From Burkholderiales bacterium (GTDB lineage: Bacteria; Pseudomonadota; Gammaproteobacteria; Burkholderiales; Burkholderiaceae_C): a stretch of 53,454 nt of DNA. Below are positions 33,182 to 42,028 of the stretch, in pieces. The stretch covers positions 1-53,454 of the forward strand of contig JAUVWL010000026.1 in the NCBI GenBank assembly GCA_030604135.1. The letters run 5' to 3'. Under the pieces are notes generated by a model. The model was not told where the DNA came from. It did not search any database and saw only the letters and a list, made by a program, of their open reading frames with translations. A program made the position numbers and the translations under genes. Position 1 is the first letter of the stretch; each line of letters starts with the position of its first letter.

Positions 33182-35368
33182 TCAGAGCCTGGCCAGTGCC
33201 GTGCGAACCTCCTCCACGGTCAGTATCTCGGGCAGCACGATGGGGGGCTGTCCTTGCTTGTACAGGGCGTACACCGGCACGCCGTTGCGGCCAAGGCGGG
33301 CCAGTTCGGCGGTGATGGCCGGGTCGCGTCGGGTCCAGTCGGCGCGCAGAAGCGTCACGCCGCGTTCGGCCATGTCGTCCAGAACCACGGTTTCGGACAG
33401 GGTGGTGCGCTTGTTGTACTGGCAGGTGACGCACCAGGCGGCGGTGAAGTCCACGAACACCGGGCGACCCTGGTCCAGCAGCTCTGCCTGCCTTTGGGGT
33501 GTCCAGGCTTCCCAGACCACGCCGGCCACGGCGGTGGGTACCGGCTCACCCAGCGTGGCCGATTCCTGGCGGGTGACCTCCGGGCCCACCGACCAGACCA
33601 GCCAGAACAGGCCAGCTGCCGACATGGATGCCAGCACCACCCGCGCGCGCCGGCGCAGGCCCAAGGCCCAGACCAGCATGGCCATCATGACCAGCATGAT
33701 CAGCAGCGCGGCCGCGCCATCCACACCCGATTGCTGGCCCAGCACCCACAGCAGCCACACCACGGTGGCGAACATGGGGAAGGCCATGAGCTGGCGGAAG
33801 GTCTGCATCCAGGGGCCAGGCCGTGGCAGCAGGCGCGCCACCGCCGGCCACCAGCTGGCGGCCAGATAGGGCAGGGCCATGCCCACACCCAGCAAGGCAA
33901 ACACCGCCAGCGCCTGCACCGTGGGCAGGCCGATGGCCAGGCCCAGGGAGGCACCCATGAACGGGGCGGTGCAGGGGGAGGCCACTGCGGTGGCCAGCAC
34001 CCCGGTGAGGAAGGCGTCGGCGGTGGGGTGGCGTGCCTGCAGGCTGGCCACACCAGAAGGCAGTACCGACCCGAACTCGAACAGGCCCGCCAGGTTCAGG
34101 CCGATCAGGGTGAACAGCACGGCCAGCGAGGCCACCACCGCCGGGCTCTGCAGCTGAAACCCCCAGCCGATGGCTTCGCCCGCTGCCCGCAGACCCAGCA
34201 ACAGGCCCCCCAGAGCCATGAAAGACAGCACCACCCCGGCGGTGTAGGCCAGGCCCTGGGCGCGGTGCGCCGAGGCCTGCTCGCCGTGCTTTGTGAAGGC
34301 CAGCACCTTGATGGCCAGCACCGGGAACACACAAGGCATGAGGTTGAGGATCATGCCTCCCACCAACGCACCGATCAGCGCCGCCCAGAGCGTGATGGGC
34401 GCGCCTCCGGTGGAGCCGGCCGGCGCGGCGGCACGCGCTGCATTGGCTTCCAGTGCTGCGGTCAGGGCGTCGGGCACGGCGGCGGGCAGGGCGGCCACGG
34501 CCGGCCAGGCGCCCTGGACCGGCAGCTCGACCCGGACACCCGGGCTGCCCGGCCCATGGCCGGGCGGGTTGGCTTCGGCGACCACCAGCATCAGAGCGGT
34601 GGGGGACTCGCTGCGGTACGGCGACAGCGGCACGCTGGCCTGCCAGCGCTGACCGTCCCACGATTGTGACCACGGTGCGCCCGGCTCGATCAGGCCCGGT
34701 GTTTCCGGGTAGAACTCCAGTGACCGTCCGGCCCAGGCCGTCGGCAGGCCGTTCAGCGACACCGCCAGCTGCAGTTCCTGGGGGCTGGCGCTGCCGCCCG
34801 CGCCGGTGCCCTGTCTTGGCGCTGCGTCGAATGCGGCCTTGAAGTCGGCTGCATGAAGCGAGGTTGATCCCTGTGCCGGTATGCGCACACGGAACTGACC
34901 TTCTTCCGGAATGCACTCGGTCTTGCAGGCCAGCCAGGACGCGTACAGCGACACGTCCAGCGTGTCGGCCGAGAACCCCGCCGGCACCTGCAGCGGCACC
35001 GGCAGCAGTACCGTGCCGTCGTAGCCGTAGTTGGCCAGGGTACCCAGCGGAAACTTGCGGGGCGTGGGCCAGGCTATGTCACCGGCAATGACACCGTCAG
35101 GCAGGGTCCATTCCAGCTCGGTAGGCAACCCGGAGTCGCCGGGGTTCTTCCAGTAGGTGTGCCACTCGGGCGCGTGTTGCAGGCGCAGTCCGAACCACAC
35201 CGTGCCGCCGGGTTGGACGCCATCGGGGGCGTGGGCCAGCAATTCGGCACGCACCTGCCCGGTGTCCACCACGCCCGGTGTGAGCAGCTGGGCCTGGGAC
35301 GTTCCGGCCAGCAGGCCGGCGGCCAGGATCGGGCCCGCCAGAGAGATCAGTTTTTCCAGCGGACGCAT
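33182..35368 (-). CDS. Thiol:disulfide interchange protein of the DsbD/ScsB family
   Basis: The 728-residue inner-membrane protein has a signal sequence (PILAAGLLAGTSQAQ), a periplasmic beta-sandwich domain to about residue 300 with a Cys pair in SWLACKTECIP, and an eight-helix DsbD core with conserved cysteines (MPCVFPVLAIK and SPCTAPFMGAS). The C-terminal thioredoxin domain has FTAAWCVTCQYN, Cys646 and Cys649. Electrons pass from cytoplasmic thioredoxin through the core to the periplasmic domain, keeping partner proteins reduced. The large N-terminal domain is closer to ScsB than to classical DsbD, so I leave the symbol open. It is the first gene of a minus-strand cluster with redoxin and rhodanese lipoprotein. 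Confidence 0.93.
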   Translation of the reverse strand: MRPLEKLISLAGPILAAGLLAGTSQAQLLTPGVVDTGQVRAELLAHAPDGVQPGGTVWFGLRLQHAPEWHTYWKNPGDSGLPTELEWTLPDGVIAGDIAWPTPRKFPLGTLANYGYDGTVLLPVPLQVPAGFSADTLDVSLYASWLACKTECIPEEGQFRVRIPAQGSTSLHAADFKAAFDAAPRQGTGAGGSASPQELQLAVSLNGLPTAWAGRSLEFYPETPGLIEPGAPWSQSWDGQRWQASVPLSPYRSESPTALMLVVAEANPPGHGPGSPGVRVELPVQGAWPAVAALPAAVPDALTAALEANAARAAAPAGSTGGAPITLWAALIGALVGGMILNLMPCVFPVLAIKVLAFTKHGEQASAHRAQGLAYTAGVVLSFMALGGLLLGLRAAGEAIGWGFQLQSPAVVASLAVLFTLIGLNLAGLFEFGSVLPSGVASLQARHPTADAFLTGVLATAVASPCTAPFMGASLGLAIGLPTVQALAVFALLGVGMALPYLAASWWPAVARLLPRPGPWMQTFRQLMAFPMFATVVWLLWVLGQQSGVDGAAALLIMLVMMAMLVWALGLRRRARVVLASMSAAGLFWLVWSVGPEVTRQESATLGEPVPTAVAGVVWEAWTPQRQAELLDQGRPVFVDFTAAWCVTCQYNKRTTLSETVVLDDMAERGVTLLRADWTRRDPAITAELARLGRNGVPVYALYKQGQPPIVLPEILTVEEVRTALARL

Positions 35369-35599
35369 GATTCGGGAGGGGCACTCGTTGGGCTGCGCAT
35401 GGACGAAAGGGCATTTGAAGGCACTTGAACAGAGCCTTGTTGGGAGGCGGTCTGCCGGCGCAAGTTCCGCGCTGTGGTCGGCACAGATTGGAAATATAAG
35501 TCAATACTGTTGTTTTGTCGGGCCTGGGCCCACTGAAGATGGGCGGTCCGGTGGTCGTGAAAAGGTTCACAGCCGGCCCCATTTTCGGTAAAAAAAGGG

Positions 35600-35663
35600 T
35601 TCGTCCGGACCGGGTGGCACAGGGCAAGTCCCGTGGGCGGCCCAGGTTCGGGGTCTGGACGGA
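35600..35663 (+). promoter_or_regulatory. Strongly structured upstream region (candidate RNA element) of cfa
   Basis: A 12-bp stem can form between 35600-35611 (TTCGTCCGGACC) and 35652-35663 (GGTCTGGACGGA), with two G-U pairs. Inside it a second stem pairs CACAGGG with CCCGTG around the loop CAAGT, and an alternative TGGG-CGG-CCCA stem competes. It lies 51 nt before the cfa ATG, in a 346-nt region (35369-35714) that otherwise holds only AT-rich promoter-like sequence near 35490-35510. Confidence 0.45.
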
Positions 35664-35714
35664 CGATCGGCCACGCGTTGGCGCAGGGCCGCTCGTCCTT
35701 TCTGGAGGACTGGC

Positions 35715-36938
35715 ATGGGATCCATGATGGAGCTGGCCCTGGAGCCCTGGGCCCGCCGTGTAAGGGAAAAGGCCGATCTGCCGGTGCGCCTGTGCTGGGG
35801 GCGCTCGGGGCGCGACAGCCTGGCCCTTGGTGAATTCGAAGAACCCCAGGTGGAAATCCGGGTGCGAGACCCGGCCGCCTGGCCCTTGCTGCTCGACCCC
35901 CGGCTGGACACGCTGGGCCAGGCCTATGTGGAGGGTCTGATCGATGTGGACGGTCGGCTGGACGACATCCTGGAGGTCGCCCACCGCCTGTCCGAGGGCG
36001 GAACCCGGGACGAATCGGGCTTGCTGGCGCGTCTGCGCCGTCGCTCGGTGCACACCCTCGAGAGCGACACCGAGGCGGTACAGTACCACTACGACGTTTC
36101 CAACGCCTTCTATGCCGAGTGGCTGGACCCGGCCATGGTGTATTCCTGCGCCTATTTCGAGAACGGCGATGAAACCCTGGCCGATGCCCAGCAGAAAAAG
36201 CTCGACCACATCCTGACCAAGGTCCGGCTTCAGCCCGGTCAGCGCCTGCTGGACATCGGCTGTGGCTGGGGGGCGCTGGTGCTGCGGGCGGCCGAACGCT
36301 TCGGGGCCCGCTGTGTGGGCATCACATTGTCGTCCAACCAGCACGAACTGGCCTGTGAGCGGGTGCGCCAGGCCGGTCTGCAGGACCGCATCGAGATCCG
36401 CCTGCAGGACTACAGGGAGGTGAGCGATGGCCCGTTCGACCGCATCACCAGCGTCGGCATGTTCGAACACGTGGGTGTGGACCAGTTGCCGTTCTATTTC
36501 CGGCGCATGCGGGACCTGCTGGTGCCCGACGGCTGGGCTCTGAACCACGGCATCACCAGCACCGACCCACAGGACGGCGAAACCCGCAAGGGGGGAGGCA
36601 GCTTTATCGAGCGCTATGTGTTCCCGCGTGGCGAGCTGCCGCACATCGGCACCGTGCTTCGCACCATGCAGGAAGGGGGGCTGGAAAGCTTCGATGCCGA
36701 GAACCTGCGGCGTCACTATGCCCGCACCCTCGGCCTGTGGAGCCAGGCGTTCGAGGACCGGACCGAACGCATCCGTGCCCTGGTCGACGAGAAGCGCTGG
36801 CGCATCTGGCGCGTCTACCTGGCCGGCAGCGCCTGGGCATTCGACCACGACGAAATTGCCCTGTTCCAGGTTCTTTGCCGGCCGGCTGCGCGCCCGGCCA
36901 GCGAGTTGCCCTGGTCCCGGCGCTGGATGTACGTCTGA
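35715..36938 (+). CDS. cfa: Cyclopropane-fatty-acyl-phospholipid synthase family methyltransferase
   Basis: The 407-residue soluble enzyme transfers a methylene group from S-adenosylmethionine to unsaturated acyl chains of membrane phospholipids. The N-terminal domain (to about residue 110) is the lipid-binding part. A QYHYDVSNAFYAEWLDP signature follows, then the SAM motif LLDIGCGWGALVL (Asp180, GCGWG 182-186), ITLSSNQ, SVGMFEHVG and the C-terminal WRVYLAGSAWAFDHDEI-type ending (here WRIWRVYLAGSAWAF). The length is normal. GGAGG lies eight bases before ATG 35715. The long structured upstream region may regulate it; cfa genes are often controlled after transcription, by sRNA in enterobacteria. 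It is divergent from dsbD. Confidence 0.95.
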   Translation: MGSMMELALEPWARRVREKADLPVRLCWGRSGRDSLALGEFEEPQVEIRVRDPAAWPLLLDPRLDTLGQAYVEGLIDVDGRLDDILEVAHRLSEGGTRDESGLLARLRRRSVHTLESDTEAVQYHYDVSNAFYAEWLDPAMVYSCAYFENGDETLADAQQKKLDHILTKVRLQPGQRLLDIGCGWGALVLRAAERFGARCVGITLSSNQHELACERVRQAGLQDRIEIRLQDYREVSDGPFDRITSVGMFEHVGVDQLPFYFRRMRDLLVPDGWALNHGITSTDPQDGETRKGGGSFIERYVFPRGELPHIGTVLRTMQEGGLESFDAENLRRHYARTLGLWSQAFEDRTERIRALVDEKRWRIWRVYLAGSAWAFDHDEIALFQVLCRPAARPASELPWSRRWMYV

Positions 36939-36973
36939 GGGCGGCACCGGCTCGGCCGGCGTAAGATAGCCGC

Positions 36974-37819
36974 ATGAGCGACCCCGCCCGCCCACCGTCC
37001 CGATACTGGGCGGACCTGAGCACCGCCGACATTGCGTCCCTGGACCGCGCGCGGGCCATTGCCGTGTTGCCGCTGGGTGCCACCGAGCAGCACGGCCCGC
37101 ACCTGCCGCTGTCGGTGGACACCACCCTGGTCGAGGGTGTGGTGGCAGCGGCCTTGCCCCACCTGCCGGCCGACCTGCCGGTGCTGGTCCTGCCCACTCA
37201 GGCCATCGGCTTCTCGCCGGAACACACGCGTTTCCCAGGCACCCTCACGCTCAAGGCCGAAACGCTGATCCGTTTGTGGACCGAAATCGGTGACGGCGTG
37301 GCCGACAGCGGCGTGCACAAGCTGGTGCTGCTCAACGCCCACGGTGGTCAGGTCGGCGCGCTGGACCTGGTGGCGCGCGACCTGCGGGCGCGCCGCGGCA
37401 TGCTGGTCTACAGCAGCAGCTGGTTCAACCTGCCCTTGCTCGACGAGGCCGGGCAGGACCTGAACACTGGCTTTGCCCCGCAGGAGCACCGGTTCGGCAT
37501 CCATGCCGGCGAAATCGAGACCTCGATGATGCTGGCGCTCGCCCCACAGCGGGTTCGGCTGGATCAGGCCGAGTATTTCCGGTCCACCTCACAGGACCGG
37601 GCCGAGCGTTTTCCCATCCTGGGCGACGGCCGCAGCGCCAAGCTGGGCTGGATGATGCAGGACTACAACGCCAATGGTGCGGTGGGCAACGCACGTGCGG
37701 CCGATGCCGTCCGGGGCCTGGCCCTGGTCGAGGCGGCAGGCCGGGCGCTGGCGCAGCTGCTGACCGAGATTGACCGCTTGCCGCCCGACACCCTGACCGA
37801 CAGAACAGCCTTTGACTGA
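36974..37819 (+). CDS. Creatininase family metal-dependent amidohydrolase
   Basis: The 281-residue protein carries the creatininase/MftE metal motifs: LPLGATEQHGPHLPLSVDTT (metal-binding Glu and His), LLNAHGGQ and HAGEIETSMMLAL. Family members open cyclic amides or cut short peptides (creatininase, mycofactocin MftE, riboflavin-pathway ArfB) and the substrate here is open. The gene starts 35 nt after cfa. TAAGAT at 36962-36967 sits six bases before the ATG, a spacing typical of leaderless starts. No ribosome binding site is visible, which agrees with that. No radical SAM or mycofactocin genes are adjacent, so an MftE role is unlikely. Confidence 0.9.
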   Translation: MSDPARPPSRYWADLSTADIASLDRARAIAVLPLGATEQHGPHLPLSVDTTLVEGVVAAALPHLPADLPVLVLPTQAIGFSPEHTRFPGTLTLKAETLIRLWTEIGDGVADSGVHKLVLLNAHGGQVGALDLVARDLRARRGMLVYSSSWFNLPLLDEAGQDLNTGFAPQEHRFGIHAGEIETSMMLALAPQRVRLDQAEYFRSTSQDRAERFPILGDGRSAKLGWMMQDYNANGAVGNARAADAVRGLALVEAAGRALAQLLTEIDRLPPDTLTDRTAFD

Positions 37820-37875
37820 TAGGGTGAGAGGAGATCGGTCATGGCCGCCTTGACACCCTCTGAGGCCCTCGGGCC

Positions 37876-38547
37876 TCAAGCGTATGTGATCCAGTCCGCC
37901 AGGTCCGGCCGGTCCAGGTGCGGCAGTGTGTTGTAGGTCAGCAGGGTGTGGCGCTTGGCCGAGAACTGGAACTCGGTCACCGCGCTGTTGCGGATGCGCA
38001 TGTTCAGGTCGATGGTGCGCTCGGGGCTGAGCCCCAGCACATGGCCGACCGCCGTGGCGATCGGTCCACCGCTGGAGACGATCAGCACCCGCTGTCCCTG
38101 ATGCTGCTGGCGCACATGGTCCAGTGCCGATGTCACGCCGGCCACGAACTCGGGGTAGCTGGGCATGCCGCGCGGGCTCACGGTACCGGCCATCCACTGG
38201 GCCAGGCCATCTCGCAGCAGGCGGAAATGGTGCCGGTACAGCTCGGGTGTGTCGGGGCGCTCCAGCGGCTGGGTGTGGATGCTGCGGATGACCGCCGCGC
38301 TGTCGTATTCATTGAGGCCTGGCCAGTCCAGCGGCTGGTACTGCCAGCCCGCCCCCGCGGCCATGGCCGCCCAGGTCTGGCGGTGGCGCCGCAGCGTGCC
38401 CGAGATGACCGCGTCGAAGGCCAGGCCACGCTCGGCCCAGTGGCGTCCAAGCTGCTCGCACTGCCGCCGGCCCAGCTCGCTGAGCTGATCGTAATCGTCG
38501 GCACCAAACGAGGCTTGGCCGTGCCGGACAAGGTAAAGGGTTCCCAT
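37876..38547 (-). CDS. Histidine phosphatase family protein
   Basis: The 223-residue cytoplasmic protein belongs to the phosphoglycerate-mutase-like superfamily. The catalytic LVRHGQASFG motif (Arg8, His9) stands at the N-terminus, FDAVISGTLRRHRQTW supplies the second Arg, and VLIVSSGGPIATAVGHVLG is a variant of the usual SHG motif in which the second His is replaced by Ser-Gly-Gly. That replacement is seen in part of this family. The substrate is unknown; phosphorylated sugars, cofactors or proteins are all possible. It is convergent with the creatininase gene and divergent from the histidine kinase gene, so it is a single gene. Confidence 0.9.
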   Translation of the reverse strand: MGTLYLVRHGQASFGADDYDQLSELGRRQCEQLGRHWAERGLAFDAVISGTLRRHRQTWAAMAAGAGWQYQPLDWPGLNEYDSAAVIRSIHTQPLERPDTPELYRHHFRLLRDGLAQWMAGTVSPRGMPSYPEFVAGVTSALDHVRQQHQGQRVLIVSSGGPIATAVGHVLGLSPERTIDLNMRIRNSAVTEFQFSAKRHTLLTYNTLPHLDRPDLADWITYA

Positions 38548-38740
38548 GAGCCGGGATTGTGTGGGCTGGCGCCAGCCCGGCTTTGTCCCCGCAGCGACTG
38601 TCCACCCTGACAGGGCGAGCAGACTGTCACCTGCGCGATGCGGCAGAAGGGATAAGCGGCACTTTGGCCGGTGTTATGCGGAGTTCTGCCGGTGCCGATG
38701 CGTGATCCAATGCAGTCCATGGATCTCCGTTCCCGGTCGC

Positions 38741-41062
38741 ATGCTGCCTGACCTGTACACCCTGCTGCTGGTGCGCCTGGGCGTGGACGGGTTGATCGCC
38801 ATTGCCTTCTGGGGGCAGATGCGCCGTTACCCGGGCATTGGCGGGCCGGGTTGGTGGTCCTCGGGCGCGCTGCTGAGCATTCTGGGAACCGTCATGTTGA
38901 TGGAGCGGGTGGCCGGCTCCGGCCCGGTCCTGGCCGGCTTGGCGGGTGTCCTGCTGTTCGCCTCCCACAGCTTTGCCTGGATGGGCCTGCGCAGTTACCT
39001 CAGGCTGGCCATGCCGTGGAAGCTGTTCGGCCTGATGCTCTCGGTGCAGCTCGCGCTGCAGCTGGGGCTTTCCCTGCAAGGCGACCGGCCAGGCCTGCAC
39101 CAGCTGGCCTACACCCTGATGACGATCGGACTGGCCGCCCTGGTCCTTTCCGACCTGCTGGGCCAGCGTTCGCAGCGCATGCAGCCCGAATACCGCGACC
39201 TGGCGGCGCTCACCGCGTTTGAACTGCTGCTGCTGCTGGGCGCGACCGCCTGGGTGGGCTGGGCCAAGCAGTCGCTGGACACCGTGGCCGCGGGCTTCAT
39301 GCTGTTGTTCCTGCTGACCAAGTTCCTGCGCGTGCTTCTGTTCAGCGCCCTGGTGTCCCTGCGCCTGCGGCAGGAGGCCGACCAGGCCCGCCAGACCATG
39401 GCCCGACGCGAATCCGACTCTCGCGAATTGGTGAACAACCTGGAGGCGGGTGTGGTGGTGTGCCTGCCGGACCGCAGTGTGGTCTCGGCCAACCGGGCGG
39501 CGCGCCGCTTTTTCGGCTGGCCGCCCGACGGCGACGAATCCGTATCCATTCCCCTGTTGCCGAAGTGGAACCTGATCCGTGAAGACGGTGCGTCCATGCC
39601 GAGGCACGCGATGCCGTTCGAGCGCGTGCTGGCCACAGGCCAGCCGGTCCGGGATGTTGTCATCGGCGTGCCGGTGGACGAAGCAGGAGCGGCCCGTTGG
39701 GCCCTGTGCAACGCCTACCCGGAAAACGACGCCCACGGCGGCCTGCGTCATGTTGTGTTGACCTTCGTCGACATCTCCTCGCTGCGTGCCATGCAGGCCG
39801 AACAGAAGACTCTGCAGGGGCAGCTGGCCCAGTCGCAGAAAATGGAGGCGCTGGGTACCCTGGCCGGGGGCGTGGCCCACGATTTCAACAACATCCTGGC
39901 GGCCATCCTGGGCAATGCCGACCTGGCCCGACACGATCTGCCGCGCGATGCACCGGCCCGGGAGAGCCTGCACGAAATCAGCACGGCTGCCAGGCGAGGC
40001 CGCGAACTGGTGCGCCAGATTCTGGCGTTCAGCCGCCAGCGGCCGCTGGAACAGACCCCGGTCGATGTGCGTGCGGTGGTCAACGAAGCCTGCACCCTGC
40101 TGAGAACCGCCCTGCCGCCGCAGGTGCAGCTGGTGCAGGATGTCGACTGCAACACCCTTCCGATTCAGGCCGATGCCACGCAGCTGGGGCAGGTGTTACT
40201 CAACCTGGGGACCAACGCGGTCCATGCCCTGCAGGGGCGAGCTGGTCGCATCGAATTCATGCTGGACGCACTGCCCGCCAATGACCCGGAAGTCCCGATC
40301 GAGGTGGCCCAGGCCTGCCTGTCCAAGGGTGTCGAGGTGGTGCGCGTGCGGGTCCACGACAACGGATGCGGCATGACCGAGGCCGTCAAACGCCGCATGT
40401 TTGAGCCGTTCTTCACCACCAAGCCCGTGGGGCAGGGCACCGGCCTGGGCCTGCCGGTGGTGCTGGGCATCGTCGAAGCACACGGCGGCAGCATCATGGT
40501 CACCAGCGAACCGGGGCAAGGCACCCGGTTCTCGCTCTACTTTCCAGCGGTTGCCAGCGCCGCTTCGTCGCCTGTCGGCAGGGGTGAAAACACCACGAGG
40601 TCCGATGGCGTCACAATGGTGCCTTCCGTGGCCGCTCCAGGCACCCCGACTTCGGAAAGTGATCCCATGACAGAGACCAACGGTGCCGAACCGCGGCACA
40701 TCCTGTACCTCGATGACGACGACACCCTGGTGTTCCTGGTGCGCCGTCTGCTGGAGCGCCGTGGCTACCGGGTGACCGGCGTGAGTGACCAGCAGCAGGC
40801 GATCGAAGCGGTCCGTGCCAACCCCGAGGGTTTTGACCTGATGCTGACCGACTACAACATGCCCGGCATGTCGGGCATCGAGGTCGCCGAAGAGGTGTTG
40901 CGCATCAGCCCTTCGCTGGCGGTGGCGGTGGCCTCGGGCTACATCAACGAGGAACTTGAGCAGAAGGCCAAGGCGGCGGGTGTGCGTGAGGTGGTCTTCA
41001 AGACCGATGCCATCGAGAGCTTCTGCGAAGTGGTCGAGCGTCTCTCGCGTCCGGCCAGCTGA
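38741..41062 (+). CDS. Membrane hybrid histidine kinase with PAS and C-terminal receiver domain
   Basis: ATG 38741 starts a 773-residue protein; upstream sequence in frame is the shadow of the phosphatase gene. About six to seven TM helices fill residues 1-210. A short linker and a PAS-like domain follow (residues about 230-350: NLEAGVVVCLPDRSVVSANRAA). The dimerisation/phosphoacceptor motif is GGVAHDFNNILAAILGNADLA (His380), and the ATPase has DNGCGMTEAV and GQGTGLGLPVVLGIV. The C-terminal receiver starts near residue 655 with LYLDDDDTL and has its phosphoacceptor Asp704 in LMLTDYNMPG. No partner regulator gene is adjacent and the signal is unknown. Its stop directly abuts the stop of the convergent dehydratase gene. 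Confidence 0.93.
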   Translation: MLPDLYTLLLVRLGVDGLIAIAFWGQMRRYPGIGGPGWWSSGALLSILGTVMLMERVAGSGPVLAGLAGVLLFASHSFAWMGLRSYLRLAMPWKLFGLMLSVQLALQLGLSLQGDRPGLHQLAYTLMTIGLAALVLSDLLGQRSQRMQPEYRDLAALTAFELLLLLGATAWVGWAKQSLDTVAAGFMLLFLLTKFLRVLLFSALVSLRLRQEADQARQTMARRESDSRELVNNLEAGVVVCLPDRSVVSANRAARRFFGWPPDGDESVSIPLLPKWNLIREDGASMPRHAMPFERVLATGQPVRDVVIGVPVDEAGAARWALCNAYPENDAHGGLRHVVLTFVDISSLRAMQAEQKTLQGQLAQSQKMEALGTLAGGVAHDFNNILAAILGNADLARHDLPRDAPARESLHEISTAARRGRELVRQILAFSRQRPLEQTPVDVRAVVNEACTLLRTALPPQVQLVQDVDCNTLPIQADATQLGQVLLNLGTNAVHALQGRAGRIEFMLDALPANDPEVPIEVAQACLSKGVEVVRVRVHDNGCGMTEAVKRRMFEPFFTTKPVGQGTGLGLPVVLGIVEAHGGSIMVTSEPGQGTRFSLYFPAVASAASSPVGRGENTTRSDGVTMVPSVAAPGTPTSESDPMTETNGAEPRHILYLDDDDTLVFLVRRLLERRGYRVTGVSDQQQAIEAVRANPEGFDLMLTDYNMPGMSGIEVAEEVLRISPSLAVAVASGYINEELEQKAKAAGVREVVFKTDAIESFCEVVERLSRPAS

Positions 41063-42028
41063 TCAGCCCTCGCCCACCAGCACCCGCGCCAGCACGGCGC
41101 TGTCCACATTGGCACCGCACAGGGTGGTGCCCACCTTCAGTCCGGTCAGTTGGGCTCGCTCCTGCCAGGCGGCCGCGAAACTTGCCGCGCCGGCCCCTTC
41201 GGCCACGTTGTGGGTGTCGGCATACAGTGCGCGCATTGCCTGCGCCACCTCGGCGTCCGTCACTTTCACCACATGATCGAGGTGCTGGGCCAGCACATGC
41301 AGCGCCGCCTGGTCGGCCACCCGGGAGGCCATGCCGTCGGCCAGCTCGGTGCTCACTGGCGCTTCCACCACCCGGCCAGCGGCCAGTGAGTCGGCGTAGG
41401 TGGTCGCATGGGCGCTGACCACCCCCACCACGCGTGCCCGGTGCCCCAGCGCGAGCTTGGCCGCAATGGCCGAACAGGCGCCCGAGCCCTGACCGATGGG
41501 CACGTACACCACGTCCAGCTCCGGCACCGCCCGCAGGAACTCCCACCAGTAGGTGCTCACACCGCGCAGCAGGTCCGGGTGGAAACTGGGCACCATGTGA
41601 GCGCCGCGTTCCGTCGCCAGGCGCATCGCGTGCTCCCGGCTTTCCTGGAAATCGTCACCGTGCTCGACCAGGTCCACGCCCAGCGCCCGCATCGCCGCGT
41701 TCTTTTCGGCCGAATTGCCCCTGGGAACGACGATGGTGCAGGCCACGCCGTGCGCCCGGGCCGCCCAGCCGATGCTTTGGCCGTGGTTGCCGCGGGTGGC
41801 GCTGATCACCTCGCGCGGGAGTTCGCCGCGCTGGTGCAGCCGGTCGAAGTAGGTCAGCCCACCCCGGATCTTGAACGCACCCACCGGCGTGTGGTTCTCG
41901 TGTTTGACCCAGCAGTCGGTGCCCAGGCGCTGGCTCAGCAGCGCCCAGCGGTACTGGGGGGTGGGCGCAAACGCGCGGTAGACCACCTCGGCGGCGGTTT
42001 CGATGTCGTTCAGCGACGGCAGGCTCAT
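41063..42028 (-). CDS. Threonine-dehydratase-like PLP enzyme (fold type II)
   Basis: ATG 42028 overlaps the VOC gene stop (ATGA). The 321-residue protein has the PLP lysine in HENHTPVGAFKIRGG (Lys53), the serine/threonine-binding ATRGNHGQSIGWAAR loop and the glycine-rich phosphate site VPIGQGSGACSAIAA. It lacks the C-terminal ACT-like regulatory domain of biosynthetic IlvA, so it is a catabolic-type dehydratase or a related lyase acting on Ser/Thr or a modified amino acid. EutB-like hydroxyectoine enzymes have the same fold, but no other ectoine genes are here. It is the last gene of the eight-gene operon starting with the LysE gene. Confidence 0.9.
   Translation of the reverse strand: MSLPSLNDIETAAEVVYRAFAPTPQYRWALLSQRLGTDCWVKHENHTPVGAFKIRGGLTYFDRLHQRGELPREVISATRGNHGQSIGWAARAHGVACTIVVPRGNSAEKNAAMRALGVDLVEHGDDFQESREHAMRLATERGAHMVPSFHPDLLRGVSTYWWEFLRAVPELDVVYVPIGQGSGACSAIAAKLALGHRARVVGVVSAHATTYADSLAAGRVVEAPVSTELADGMASRVADQAALHVLAQHLDHVVKVTDAEVAQAMRALYADTHNVAEGAGAASFAAAWQERAQLTGLKVGTTLCGANVDSAVLARVLVGEG

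Noticed and set aside
35097..36995. 632-codon minus-strand frame opposite cfa that continues into dsbD in another frame
   Set aside because: The end overlaps real dsbD in a different frame and the rest is antisense to cfa.
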